Made by a program: the position numbers and the translations under genes. Positions 1-8,318 of a stretch of DNA of 64,000 nt are shown here, one piece after another; position 1 is the stretch's first letter, and every line of letters begins with the position of its first letter. The notes beneath the pieces are model-generated. The model ran no database searches. It was given only the letters and a program-made list of their open reading frames with translations, and was not told the origin of the DNA. This DNA is from Mangrovimonas aestuarii (GTDB lineage Bacteria > Bacteroidota > Bacteroidia > Flavobacteriales > Flavobacteriaceae), in the NCBI RefSeq assembly GCF_028767185.1, contig NZ_JARACK010000004.1:248001-312000 (forward strand), in the 5' to 3' direction.

Positions 1-1075
1 TTAACTCTTCAAAACCACAATCAGCATCCGGAGTCTCTGGGTTATTAATTACCCCAATTTTATTGGGTGATGAGGTTGAAACATATATTTTACCATTTCT
101 AGCCAGCTGTAATGAAGCATATCTTAATTGAGCAGTTTCCTTGACCAGGGTTGGACTTGGAACCTCATTTTCTTCAGGAATATCATCCATCGAAAATTTA
201 AAGAGATAACTGGTTGAGCTCGTATTTGATGTATAATACAGAATTTTTGAATCCTGTGAAAATTCAACGCCATATGGATTGCGCCCATGAAAGCCCTGGC
301 CTGCAAAGATGGTGGTGGCATGACTTATTGAGTTTTCATTTAGGTCTAAATGATATAAATGAACATAATGCTGTGGAGCGACACCATAGTCAACAACTGC
401 AATATATTTGCCGTTCGGTGAAATTTTTAAGCTCCCTTTAGGGGAGAAGTTTACTTGTTGGGTTGCAGTTATTGTTTCAATGTACAAACCATTTTCATCT
501 ACTTTACAAATGAAAAAAGAATTAATAGGTGTGGTTTCAAGGTTGTTTAAACCTGCAAAGAACATGACTTTAATTGAGTTTGTCTCTGTATGATGGATTG
601 CAGAGATTTTTTCTGAAGATGATTGGGTAAGGTAATTGTTTTTGGAGGTTACTTCACCCAATGAGTTTGAAGAGGAAAATTCAACAACCGAATAGTACAC
701 ACCAGAATTAAATTCGCCAGAAGGGGTTACCCTTGTTGTGAACACATAGTAAACGCCTTCATGATTAGGTTTAGGGACAATAATACAAGATTGAGTATGA
801 TTTGGATCACCAGCTAGCTCTTCGCCGTTTTCCATAATTTCATGATTCCAACTCCAAACCGTTTGTCCGTTGGTGTAAAATAGTAAGTTGCCATTGTGGT
901 CTGAAATTGACGAGCACCCTTCTGGAGTGTCCATGTTACTATCGTGCTGGGGGGTGACGGTGTGATTGGCAAAGTTCAAACTAGCATAATTTCCAAAATA
1001 CCAATTATTAGTTTCGTTTTGCGAAATACATGTTAAGGAAAATAATAAGAAACTATGTAATATGTGTTTTAACAT
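1..1075 (-). CDS. Surface/secreted protein of the T9SS-dependent 'NWYFG' type, 3' end outside window
   Basis: The reading frame opens with ATG at 1075 and stays open for 358 codons to the left edge, so the C-terminus is missing. A short signal peptide (LLLFSLTCISQ) is followed by NWYFGNYASLNF at about residues 24-35. This is the hallmark start of large flavobacterial cell-surface proteins that end in a gliding-motility-associated (T9SS type B) sorting domain. The rest is propeller-like, with repeated phrases such as GNLLFYTNGQTVW, SPNGKYIAVVDYG and ARNGKIYVSTSSP. The sequence near the edge (DADCGFEEL) fits the usual position before further repeats. The sorting domain itself cannot be seen, so export by T9SS is inferred from the family. 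Confidence 0.7.
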   Translation of the reverse strand, partial: MLKHILHSFLLFSLTCISQNETNNWYFGNYASLNFANHTVTPQHDSNMDTPEGCSSISDHNGNLLFYTNGQTVWSWNHEIMENGEELAGDPNHTQSCIIVPKPNHEGVYYVFTTRVTPSGEFNSGVYYSVVEFSSSNSLGEVTSKNNYLTQSSSEKISAIHHTETNSIKVMFFAGLNNLETTPINSFFICKVDENGLYIETITATQQVNFSPKGSLKISPNGKYIAVVDYGVAPQHYVHLYHLDLNENSISHATTIFAGQGFHGRNPYGVEFSQDSKILYYTSNTSSTSYLFKFSMDDIPEENEVPSPTLVKETAQLRYASLQLARNGKIYVSTSSPNKIGVINNPETPDADCGFEEL

Positions 1076-1354
1076 CTTTAAGATATAAAAACAGGAAAGT
1101 CATATAGTGGAATGATTTGAGGAATCAGGAGATAAAGATAGAAGGTTTTGTGGGATAAACGCTTTTTCTAGTAGAAAAGTACCGATATGCTATTTGGAAT
1201 TTATACTGTCTTAATGGATAAAGTCAGCTGGATTAGGTTAGGGTTAGATTAAGAAATTCTTTATTGATTACATGTAACATTGTAAGAATAGTTCTGGACT
1301 TATAAATATGCTGTAGTTTTCAAAATCAATTTTATCTACATTAAATCTTTAAAT
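1076..1354. other. Intergenic region with no recognised gene
   Basis: An AT-rich stretch between two minus-strand genes. No reading frame with recognisable content was seen on either strand. It must hold the promoter of the gene at 1-1075, but no clear TAnnTTTG box is visible. The only structured element is the terminator at its right end. Confidence 0.5.
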
Positions 1355-1388
1355 AAAAAAGCCATCTCAAAAAGAGATGGCTTTTTTA
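1355..1388 (-). terminator. Rho-independent terminator after the aminotransferase gene
   Basis: Perfect 8-bp stem GCCATCTC/GAGATGGC (1361-1368 with 1374-1381) and a 5-nt loop. A-rich and T-rich tracts on both sides allow it to work in both directions. It lies 20 bp after the stop of the aminotransferase gene. Confidence 0.85.
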
Positions 1389-1408
1389 TTTATGATTATT
1401 TTCACTTT

Positions 1409-2596
1409 TTACTTGCTAAGTGCCTCTTTGATGCGTCTCATGGCTTCTTTAATTTGATCTTGTGAAGCAGCATAAGATATTCTCAAACAATTAGGGTTTC
1501 CAAAGGCTTCACCAGTAACGGTAGCTACATTCGCCTCTTCCAATAAGTACATTGATAAGTCTGAAGCGTTGTTTATGGTTATACCGTTAATCGTTTTTCC
1601 AAAGAAGTACGATACATTAGGGAATACATAAAAAGCACCTTCGGGCTTATTACAAATAAAGCCTTCAATACCGTTAAGAAGGTTTAAAATAAGGTCTCTA
1701 CGTTCTTTGAATTCATCGATCATGTATTTAACACGATCAGGCGATTCGTTTAAAGCCGTAATAACAGCGCGTTGTGCAATACAGTTGGTTCCGCTTGTTA
1801 TTTGCCCTTGAATTTTATTACAAGCTCGGGCAATCCAATCGGGAGCTCCTATATAACCAATACGCCATCCAGTCATAGCAAAAGCTTTAGATACCCCATT
1901 AACTGTAATGGTACGGTTGTACATGTCTTCAAACTGGGCAATGCTTTCATGTTTACCAACAAAGTTTATGTGCTCATAAATTTCATCGGAAACTATATAA
2001 ATATCCGGGTACTTTACTAGTACATCGGCTAGAGCTCTTAATTCTTCTTTGTTGTATACAGAACCGCTAGGGTTACAAGGTGAGCTAAACCAAAGCATTT
2101 TTGTTTTTGGTGTAATGGCAGCTTCAAGTTGCTCAGCAGTCATTTTAAAATCGTTTTCAATTGAAGTTTGCACTTCTACGGGTACACCTTCGGCTAACTT
2201 AACGATTTCTGCATAGCTTACCCAATATGGACAAGGTAGGATGACTTCGTCTCCTTTGTTTAGCATTACCAAAGCGGCATTAGCAAGCGATTGTTTAGCA
2301 CCTGTAGACACTACAATTTGAGGTAAAGTGTAATCTAAACCATTATCGCGCTTAAATTTTTTGATGATGGCTTCTTTGAGTTCTACATATCCGTCAACAG
2401 GAGTGTAGGAGTTGAAGTTATCATTTATTGCCTGAATGGCAGCATCTTTTATGAAATCTGGAGTATTGAAGTCTGGTTCGCCCAAACTTAATCCAATAAT
2501 GTCTTTTCCTTCAGCTTTAAGTTCTCTTGCTTTGGCAGCCATCGCCAAAGTTTGTGAGGTAGACAGACTATTAATTCGATCTGATAGTTGTTTCAT
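1409..2596 (-). CDS. Pyridoxal-phosphate aminotransferase, class I (aspartate aminotransferase type)
   Basis: 395 aa, the usual length for AspC/AspB-type class I aminotransferases, which move amino groups between aspartate (or aromatic amino acids) and 2-oxoglutarate in the cytosol. Fold-type I landmarks are in order: SLGEPDFNTP at about 37-46, SPCNPSG (N175), SDEIYEH (D204, Y207), VSKAFAMTGWRIGY with the PLP lysine K237, and NCLRISYA near the C-terminus with the carboxylate-binding arginine. The stop of the desaturase gene lies 15 bp upstream of this start, so the two are probably co-transcribed. Substrate cannot be set from sequence; bifunctional aspartate/prephenate or broad use is possible. 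Confidence 0.88.
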   Translation of the reverse strand: MKQLSDRINSLSTSQTLAMAAKARELKAEGKDIIGLSLGEPDFNTPDFIKDAAIQAINDNFNSYTPVDGYVELKEAIIKKFKRDNGLDYTLPQIVVSTGAKQSLANAALVMLNKGDEVILPCPYWVSYAEIVKLAEGVPVEVQTSIENDFKMTAEQLEAAITPKTKMLWFSSPCNPSGSVYNKEELRALADVLVKYPDIYIVSDEIYEHINFVGKHESIAQFEDMYNRTITVNGVSKAFAMTGWRIGYIGAPDWIARACNKIQGQITSGTNCIAQRAVITALNESPDRVKYMIDEFKERRDLILNLLNGIEGFICNKPEGAFYVFPNVSYFFGKTINGITINNASDLSMYLLEEANVATVTGEAFGNPNCLRISYAASQDQIKEAMRRIKEALSK

Positions 2597-2611
2597 TAAC
2601 TTTGTAAGTTG

Positions 2612-3712
2612 TTATGAGTTTAAAGCGGGTTTCATTCCCATTTCACGAAGATAACGGAAATGAGCAATAATGGCTTTTCGAGTTGTTGAATATTCGTTGT
2701 AAGGTAAATTGAATTCTTTTGCAGTTTCCTTGACAATTTTAGCGATTTTCCCATAGTGAATATGGCTTATATTTGGGAAAATATGGTGTTCAACCTGATG
2801 GTTTAATCCTCCTGTAAACCAGTTGATCAATCTGTTCTTAGTAGCAAAGTTTACCGTAGTTTTTAGCTGGTGAATAGCCCAAGTGTTTTTCATAGTTCCG
2901 TTTTCTTCTGGTAAAGGCATCTCTGCTTCTTCCATAACGTGAGCTAATTGAAAAATGACACTTAAGATTAGTCCTGCTGTATAATGCATGATAAAAAAGC
3001 CAAGTAAAATTTTCCACCAAGCAATATCTAAAATCAGCATAGGAATAAGAACCCAAATGCTTAGATAAATAATTTTGGAAATTACGAGCTTACTCCAGTT
3101 CCAAACTGGATTAGGTAATTTACCGTAAGCTAATCTGCGCTTCATATAGCGTTTCATTTGTAGAAAATCTGTTGTAATGGCCCAGTTTATTGTTAGAAGC
3201 CCATATAGCAAAACAGAGTAGAAATGTTGAAATTTATGGTGCCAATGCCATTTTGTATGTTCGGAAAATCGCAATACTCGACCAGCTTCCAAATCTTCAT
3301 CATGGCCAGGGATATTAGTATATGTGTGGTGCAATACATTGTGTTGTACCTGCCAATTATAAACGTTTCCCGCAAGTATGTAAATGCTGCTTCCCATTAA
3401 ACGATTTATCCATTCTTTATTTGAAAAAGAACCATGATTTCCATCGTGCATAACATTCATGCCAACTCCAGCCATCCCTATTCCCATGACAACGGTTAAA
3501 AGTAATTGGCTCCATCCAGGAATATCCAAGGTGAGTAGTAGGAAGTAAGGGGTAAGGAATATGGAAAACATTACAATGGTTTTTAACCAAAGTTGCCAGT
3601 TTCCCGTACGTTTAATATTGTTCTCCTTAAAGTAATTGTTAACACGCTTGTTCAGGGTTCTGAAAAACTTGGCAGAATCTGATCGTGAAAATGAAAGCGT
3701 TTGTTTTGACAT
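2612..3712 (-). CDS. Membrane fatty acid desaturase, linoleoyl-CoA (front-end) desaturase type
   Basis: 366 aa. The three histidine boxes that bind the diiron centre are all present: HDGNH (89-93), HNVLHH (124-129) and NHQVEHH (304-310). The QxxHH-type third box is typical of the acyl-lipid/acyl-CoA front-end group. Hydrophobic segments at about 45-85 and 205-260 would anchor it in the cytoplasmic membrane, where it inserts double bonds into lipid acyl chains and tunes membrane fluidity. No fused cytochrome b5 domain is visible, so electrons must come from a separate donor. First gene of a likely two-gene operon with the aminotransferase. Regiospecificity is unknown. Confidence 0.88.
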   Translation of the reverse strand: MSKQTLSFSRSDSAKFFRTLNKRVNNYFKENNIKRTGNWQLWLKTIVMFSIFLTPYFLLLTLDIPGWSQLLLTVVMGIGMAGVGMNVMHDGNHGSFSNKEWINRLMGSSIYILAGNVYNWQVQHNVLHHTYTNIPGHDEDLEAGRVLRFSEHTKWHWHHKFQHFYSVLLYGLLTINWAITTDFLQMKRYMKRRLAYGKLPNPVWNWSKLVISKIIYLSIWVLIPMLILDIAWWKILLGFFIMHYTAGLILSVIFQLAHVMEEAEMPLPEENGTMKNTWAIHQLKTTVNFATKNRLINWFTGGLNHQVEHHIFPNISHIHYGKIAKIVKETAKEFNLPYNEYSTTRKAIIAHFRYLREMGMKPALNS

Positions 3713-3761
3713 AGTGTAATATTTTTCTGAAATACGCCGTGCAATGGCGTTTTATAGAGGC

Positions 3762-3769
3762 CAAAGATA
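3762..3769 (-). promoter_or_regulatory. Candidate -7 box for the desaturase/aminotransferase operon
   Basis: TATCTTTG on the minus strand matches the flavobacterial -7 consensus TAnnTTTG, about 50 bp before the desaturase start. No good TTG -33 element was found at the proper distance. A small inverted repeat (ACGCC/GGCGT, about 3734-3750) sits in the leader. Confidence 0.45.
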
Positions 3770-3825
3770 GCTAAATCCCCAGTTTTAAGTTGAAAAGATT
3801 TTCATAAATGTGCCATTAAAATCCA

Positions 3826-3833
3826 TACTTTTG
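3826..3833 (+). promoter_or_regulatory. Candidate -7 box for rsmG
   Basis: TACTTTTG matches TAnnTTTG, 17 bp before the rsmG ATG at 3851, which predicts a very short leader. It is divergent from the box at 3762-3769, so one 140-bp spacer would serve two transcripts. Confidence 0.5.
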
Positions 3834-3850
3834 CAGGAAAATTTGACAAT

Positions 3851-4480
3851 ATGGAGTTGATTCTAAAATACTTCCCGAATTTAACAGAAGATCAAATCGA
3901 TAAATTTTCGAAACTCGAAACCTTATATCAAGACTGGAACCTTAAAATAAATGTGGTTTCAAGAAAAGATATAGATGAGTTGTATTTGAGACATGTGCTA
4001 CACTCTCTAGGGATAGCTAAAGTGATGTCGTTTAATCCAGGAGCTAAAGTTATGGATGTTGGTACTGGAGGAGGTTTCCCAGGTATACCTTTGGCTATTC
4101 TATTTCCAGAAACTTCATTTCATTTGGTAGATAGTATTGGTAAAAAACTCAAGGTTGTTAATGAAGTGGTAGAAGGACTTGGGCTTACCAATGTAAAAAC
4201 AAGTCATTGTAGGGTAGAGGAGATAAACGACACTTTCGATTTTATAGTAAGCCGTGCCGTAGCTGCCATGCCTACTTTTGTGCATTGGACAAAAGGTAAA
4301 ATAGCGAAAAAGCAACAACACGAATTGAAAAATGGAATTTTATATCTTAAAGGAGGTGACTTAACTGAGGAGTTGCAAGATTTCCCTAATGCTACCATTT
4401 ACGATTTAAAATCATTTTATGAAGAGGACTTCTATGATACCAAAAAGGTGGTTCATTTACCAATAAAGTATAAAGGTTAA
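3851..4480 (+). CDS. rsmG: 16S rRNA (guanine-N7) methyltransferase RsmG (GidB)
   Basis: 209 aa, the family length. It methylates N7 of G527 (E. coli numbering) in the 530 loop of 16S rRNA using S-adenosylmethionine. Visible signatures are NVVSRKD at 34-40 (family NLTSRKD), RHVLHSL at 47-53 and the SAM-binding loop VMDVGTGGGFPGIP at 67-80, followed by the acidic VDS near 93-95. SRAVA at about 135-139 matches the conserved family motif. It is a single-gene unit, with its own candidate promoter and a terminator right after the stop. The function is well supported by motif order and length. Confidence 0.95.
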   Translation: MELILKYFPNLTEDQIDKFSKLETLYQDWNLKINVVSRKDIDELYLRHVLHSLGIAKVMSFNPGAKVMDVGTGGGFPGIPLAILFPETSFHLVDSIGKKLKVVNEVVEGLGLTNVKTSHCRVEEINDTFDFIVSRAVAAMPTFVHWTKGKIAKKQQHELKNGILYLKGGDLTEELQDFPNATIYDLKSFYEEDFYDTKKVVHLPIKYKG

Positions 4481-4484
4481 AAAT

Positions 4485-4517
4485 AAAAATCCCGCACTTA
4501 GAGAGCGGGATTTTTTA
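4485..4517. terminator. Bidirectional terminator between rsmG and the barrel-protein gene
   Basis: Stem AATCCCGC/GCGGGATT (4488-4495 with 4505-4512) with a 9-nt loop, A-tract before and T-tract after. It separates two convergent genes. Confidence 0.85.
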
Positions 4518-4541
4518 TGTCGTTACAATAGTATTTGTGCC

Positions 4542-6221
4542 TTAGAAAGCTGTTGAAACGTTCAATGTTAGACCAGTTGTTTCGGGTACAAATCTACATA
4601 CACCTCCTACACAAACCAATCCACCACGCTGTCTTCCATAGTTTAGGGCAATTCTTGTGGCTCCTTTTGTAAATCGTCCACCAACGTTGTAATAATGTAT
4701 GCGGTTGTCTTCATTATCATTACCGTAGTTGTAACTGTCGGTTACGTAAATACCATATGTCGAGTTGAAGTTGTATTCTACGGTGGCAGCAGCCCAGTTC
4801 TTTTTGTCTTCTTTAGTCCAAAGATGTTGCCCTTCCAATCTTAAAGATCGGCCTTTGCCCATTTTATATGTTCCTTCTAATGTGGCAATGTCTGTTTTTA
4901 TTTGTCCAGCTCTGTCCTCAATATATTTCTTGTTGTAATATTGGTTTACATATGTAGCAATAGTACTCCATGATTTAGACCATTTTTTTCTGATCTCAAT
5001 GTTGATATCCGAGAAATATTTTTCGCCAAAACCTAAAAGGTCTGTACTAATGTTATATGACTGTAGATCAAACTCACCTCTTAAATTAGCCCAGTAAGAT
5101 GCGTTGAAGGCTAGTTTTGTTCCATATTTCCCTCCTAGAGCAGATCCTTTTTTTATGGTGTAGTATACGTCAATTTGCCCACCTATTTCTCCATATTCAA
5201 TATGGTTAGGTCCTAAGAATATAAAACCAGGCTGTGCTTGGTATACATATATGTTAGTTAAAGCGTAGTCGTGTTGTTTGGTCAAGGCAGGAAGGTAGTT
5301 CATTACGTCTTGATTGTATTCGTTTTCAATACTGTTTGCCTCTCTTTCAGAATAAAATGACATATTTTGCATACGTCTAACAGTTGTTTCTATCCCCAGA
5401 CCTCTTTGTGAATACCCTGCATTTATTAAAAAAGCATTTCCGGCACTTATTAGGTCATTAGAAATCCCTTGCCCAAACAAAACTCCGTCTTCACTTTTGT
5501 TAACATATTCAATATTTGTATGGAAATTTTTATGGATGAAGTCGGCTCTTCCTGAAAACACATTGGTTAGGTCATCAAAATTAGAATCCTCGAAAGGAGA
5601 CTTCTGGTCTCTGCCAACATAACTAGCGCCAAAAGCAAGTGAGCTGGTTTCCCATTTAAATAATTTCGATATATCATACCTAGAGTTTAGTCCGTAGATA
5701 TCCCCTTCAGACACATCAAACCCTTCTCTCTGTCGAGCATATAGCGCCGTTAATTCAAAATTATCTGTTGGAGTGTATTTTACGCGACCTCCTCTCAAGG
5801 CATTATTAAGGCCTAACTGTCTGTTTTCCCATGAGCGAAGTGCTAATCCACTACCAAATTGTTCGTAAAAATAACCTGCCGTAACTTCAAGTTTTTCAGA
5901 TCGGTACCCTCCATAATATAGACCAAGGCCCACTCCGTCAAGATCGGGAGAGTAATTAACCAGAGCATGAGGTAAATAACTTTCTGCTTGCATCCCAACG
6001 AACCAATTGTCTAAAAAATTGTAGTCAATCTTTAGGTACGTGTTAGAACGGATTTGGTCGTCCGGTCCCCAGATATCATCTGTAAAAGGCCCTGTTTTTT
6101 TGTCGTCGTTATACCATTGACCGTTCCCTTCAAACCCTACCGATAGACCATCAACAATTTGAGCAGAAGCTGTTAAAATGGGTAACCCAACCAGTAGGAG
6201 GGTTAATCCTAGTTTTTTCAT
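4542..6221 (-). CDS. Exported beta-barrel-like protein, probably DUF6029 family
   Basis: 559 aa. A clear signal peptide (about 1-20, ending TASAQ) is followed by many alternating aromatic/polar strands (for example LGLYYGGYRSEKLEVTAGYF) and a C-terminus ending in an aromatic residue (TLNVSTAF). This is what an outer-membrane beta-barrel looks like. I associate it with DUF6029, a Bacteroidota family with no defined role, but that name is from memory of length and context. Two cysteines lie close together near residue 540 (CVGGVCRF), unusual for a barrel. It lies downstream of the tlpA-like gene, separated by a 126-bp gap with a long hairpin, and near an Omp28-type gene. A link with periplasmic thiol chemistry is a guess. 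Confidence 0.6.
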   Translation of the reverse strand: MKKLGLTLLLVGLPILTASAQIVDGLSVGFEGNGQWYNDDKKTGPFTDDIWGPDDQIRSNTYLKIDYNFLDNWFVGMQAESYLPHALVNYSPDLDGVGLGLYYGGYRSEKLEVTAGYFYEQFGSGLALRSWENRQLGLNNALRGGRVKYTPTDNFELTALYARQREGFDVSEGDIYGLNSRYDISKLFKWETSSLAFGASYVGRDQKSPFEDSNFDDLTNVFSGRADFIHKNFHTNIEYVNKSEDGVLFGQGISNDLISAGNAFLINAGYSQRGLGIETTVRRMQNMSFYSEREANSIENEYNQDVMNYLPALTKQHDYALTNIYVYQAQPGFIFLGPNHIEYGEIGGQIDVYYTIKKGSALGGKYGTKLAFNASYWANLRGEFDLQSYNISTDLLGFGEKYFSDINIEIRKKWSKSWSTIATYVNQYYNKKYIEDRAGQIKTDIATLEGTYKMGKGRSLRLEGQHLWTKEDKKNWAAATVEYNFNSTYGIYVTDSYNYGNDNEDNRIHYYNVGGRFTKGATRIALNYGRQRGGLVCVGGVCRFVPETTGLTLNVSTAF

Positions 6222-6253
6222 AGTATTTTTCTTTTAAGCAATTTTAACAAACA

Positions 6254-6299
6254 CAATGGATTTAGAAACCAAGGTTATTATGGTTTGCTAAATCCATTG
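6254..6299. repeat. Long intergenic stem-loop
   Basis: A 12-bp perfect stem CAATGGATTTAG/CTAAATCCATTG (6254-6265 with 6288-6299) continues into a 5-bp inner stem AAACC/GGTTT (6266-6270 with 6282-6286). There is one bulged base and an 11-nt loop. It is followed on the right by a second perfect repeat GTTAGTT/AACTAAC (6308-6322). No U-tract follows on either strand, so it is not a standard terminator. Confidence 0.6.
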
Positions 6300-6347
6300 A
6301 AAATATTGTTAGTTCAACTAACTTAGGAAAACGTTTCCCTAATGGTA

Positions 6348-6830
6348 TTAGTTGACGTTGTTTTGTATTACTTCATAAAGCTCGTCTTCGGCTCCTGGAG
6401 AATAACCAGTATGTCTGTAGATGATTTCTCCATTTTTTACAACTACTACATGCGGTACGGTTGTAATGTTAAGGGCGCGCATTAAATCTTGGTTGTCATC
6501 CAAAACAATGGTATAATCCCAGTTTTTACCATTAACTAGAGGGCTCACACGTTTTTTTGTTCTGGCATCGTCTGTTGCAATAGCAATTATTTCTACGTTG
6601 GTTTCGTCTTGCCAGTCAGTATAAACATCGTTTATGGTATCTAGTTCATTGATACAAGGTACACACCAAGTAGCCCAAAAACTAAAAACTTTAATGGTGT
6701 CGCTATTGGCAACTTCCGATACGTTAAATGTATCTCCATCTAAAGTTGATAGAGTTATGTTTGGCATCTGACCTTGTGCAAATGTAGCAGTAAAAGCTAG
6801 TCCTAATAGGGCTGTAAATAGTTGTTTCAT
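6348..6830 (-). CDS. TlpA-like periplasmic thiol-disulfide oxidoreductase
   Basis: 160 aa with a signal peptide (about 1-18, ending TFAQ) and a thioredoxin fold of the TlpA/ResA type. The active site is WCVPC, with C56 and C59 after FWAT. The cis-proline loop appears as ITTVPHVVVV at about 124-133. Proteins of this kind reduce or oxidise disulfides of exported proteins or help cytochrome c maturation. There is no cytochrome gene nearby; the neighbours are a barrel-like protein downstream on the same strand and a divergent Omp28-type lipoprotein that carries its own CxxC. The three probably act together at the envelope, but the substrate is not known. Confidence 0.85.
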   Translation of the reverse strand: MKQLFTALLGLAFTATFAQGQMPNITLSTLDGDTFNVSEVANSDTIKVFSFWATWCVPCINELDTINDVYTDWQDETNVEIIAIATDDARTKKRVSPLVNGKNWDYTIVLDDNQDLMRALNITTVPHVVVVKNGEIIYRHTGYSPGAEDELYEVIQNNVN

Positions 6831-6923
6831 AAATCTTTCCTCTTTTTTTTTTTAAAATCATCCAAAAGAATAAAAAAATATTATCTTCGGCAAGATTTAT
6901 TAACGATAATTTATTTTTAACGA

Positions 6924-8249
6924 ATGAAAACAAAACAACTTTTTAAAATTTTATCGATTTGTTTAGCATTTATTGCTTTTAGTTGTAGTAGCGATGATGG
7001 AGAAAATAACAATACTCCAACTATTACTTCCATTTCAATTACAAGCTCTTCAACTTCGGTAATTGCAGGTGAAAGTTTGACTTTTACTGTTACTGCTAAC
7101 ACTGGTGAAGATTTAACAGGTACTTCTGAAATTACTTTCGGAGGAGACCTAGTAACAGGTGGCGTGTACGAAACAATTGTAGCTGGAGATTTTGAAGTAA
7201 TGGCTACCTATGAAGGTATGGAAAGTAATGCAGTAACTGTTACGGTTGCTCCTAACGGAGAAGAGTTAACAAGCATTGTATTGGCTTCAAATTACCCTGC
7301 GGCTTCTATTGGTGATGAGGTTGTTTTCACCGTGGCTGGTAACAACGGTACCAATTTAACAGCAGATGCTACTATTACCGTTAATGGTATGGAAATTGAA
7401 GGTAATATTTATGTTGCTGAAGAATACGGAACTATCGAAGCTGTTGCAACTTATTTAGATCAAGAAAGCACAGAAACTTTTACTAGTAACTTAGTTAACG
7501 TTGAAGTAGCTCAATTGTTCACTCAAAACTCTTTGATAGAAGATTACACCGGTACATGGTGTGGATGGTGTCCTAGAATTTCTTATGCTATTGAGCAAGT
7601 AGAAGCGGCTTCAGAACAAGTTGCTATTGTTGCTATTCATAGAGGGACTACTGATTCTTCAAATCCTTATTACGATCCATTCCATTTTGAGCCAGCTACG
7701 GTTTTAGAAAACCAAATTAATTTGTCTGGATATCCTACAGCAATGATCAACAGAACTATTGATTGGGATTACCCAGAAGATACAAATATTGAACAACCTA
7801 TAAGCTATACAGGAGATAATGCAACTTTAGGATTGGCAATTACTGCTAACCAAGACGGAAGCTATATGGATATTGATGTAAATGTTAAGTTTGCAATTGA
7901 TTTGTCTTCTAATAACCTGAAGCTTGTAACTTATGTTGTTGAGGATGGGTTAGTAGCTTTCCAAGCTAACTATACTGACCATTACGGTGGAGTTGAATAT
8001 ATTGAAGAGTTTGACCATAATCACGTTTTAAGAGCTTCTTTAACTGATATATTGGGAGAAAGCATTCCTTCTGCAGATACAGAAGCTAATGATGTTTACA
8101 CTAAAAATTTCTCAGTAGAAATTCCATCAAACGTAGCTAACTCTGCTAACATTGGTGTTGTTGCTTTTGTTGTTGATGGATCTGGAACTGTATTGAACGT
8201 TCGTACTGCTCACTTTGGTGATGATCAAGAATTTGAATTAGCTCAGTAA
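6924..8249 (+). CDS. Omp28-related lipoprotein with Ig-like repeats and thioredoxin-like CxxC
   Basis: 441 aa. The N-terminus is a lipoprotein signal with lipobox AFSC (C21), followed by a short acidic linker typical of surface-exposed Bacteroidota lipoproteins. Residues about 33-110 and 115-195 are two Ig-like (BIG-type) repeats, each opening with a TSI.. strand (ITSISI, LTSIVL). From about 200 comes the Omp28 domain with EDYTGTWCGWCPR, where C213-G-W-C216 is a thioredoxin-like pair. The family is named after Porphyromonas Omp28, an outer-membrane protein. It is divergent from the tlpA-like gene across 93 bp and closed by a strong terminator. Confidence 0.85.
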   Translation: MKTKQLFKILSICLAFIAFSCSSDDGENNNTPTITSISITSSSTSVIAGESLTFTVTANTGEDLTGTSEITFGGDLVTGGVYETIVAGDFEVMATYEGMESNAVTVTVAPNGEELTSIVLASNYPAASIGDEVVFTVAGNNGTNLTADATITVNGMEIEGNIYVAEEYGTIEAVATYLDQESTETFTSNLVNVEVAQLFTQNSLIEDYTGTWCGWCPRISYAIEQVEAASEQVAIVAIHRGTTDSSNPYYDPFHFEPATVLENQINLSGYPTAMINRTIDWDYPEDTNIEQPISYTGDNATLGLAITANQDGSYMDIDVNVKFAIDLSSNNLKLVTYVVEDGLVAFQANYTDHYGGVEYIEEFDHNHVLRASLTDILGESIPSADTEANDVYTKNFSVEIPSNVANSANIGVVAFVVDGSGTVLNVRTAHFGDDQEFELAQ

Positions 8250-8269
8250 GCGAAATCAATTATATACAT

Positions 8270-8301
8270 AAAAAAAAGCGGCCATTGGCCGCTTTTTTTT
8301 A
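8270..8301. terminator. Bidirectional terminator between the Omp28-type gene and pruA
   Basis: Perfect 7-bp GC-rich stem AGCGGCC/GGCCGCT (8277-8283 with 8287-8293) with a 3-nt loop, flanked by seven A and eight T. It lies between convergent genes. Confidence 0.9.
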
Positions 8302-8318
8302 TAGGGTGTTTTTAGGGA

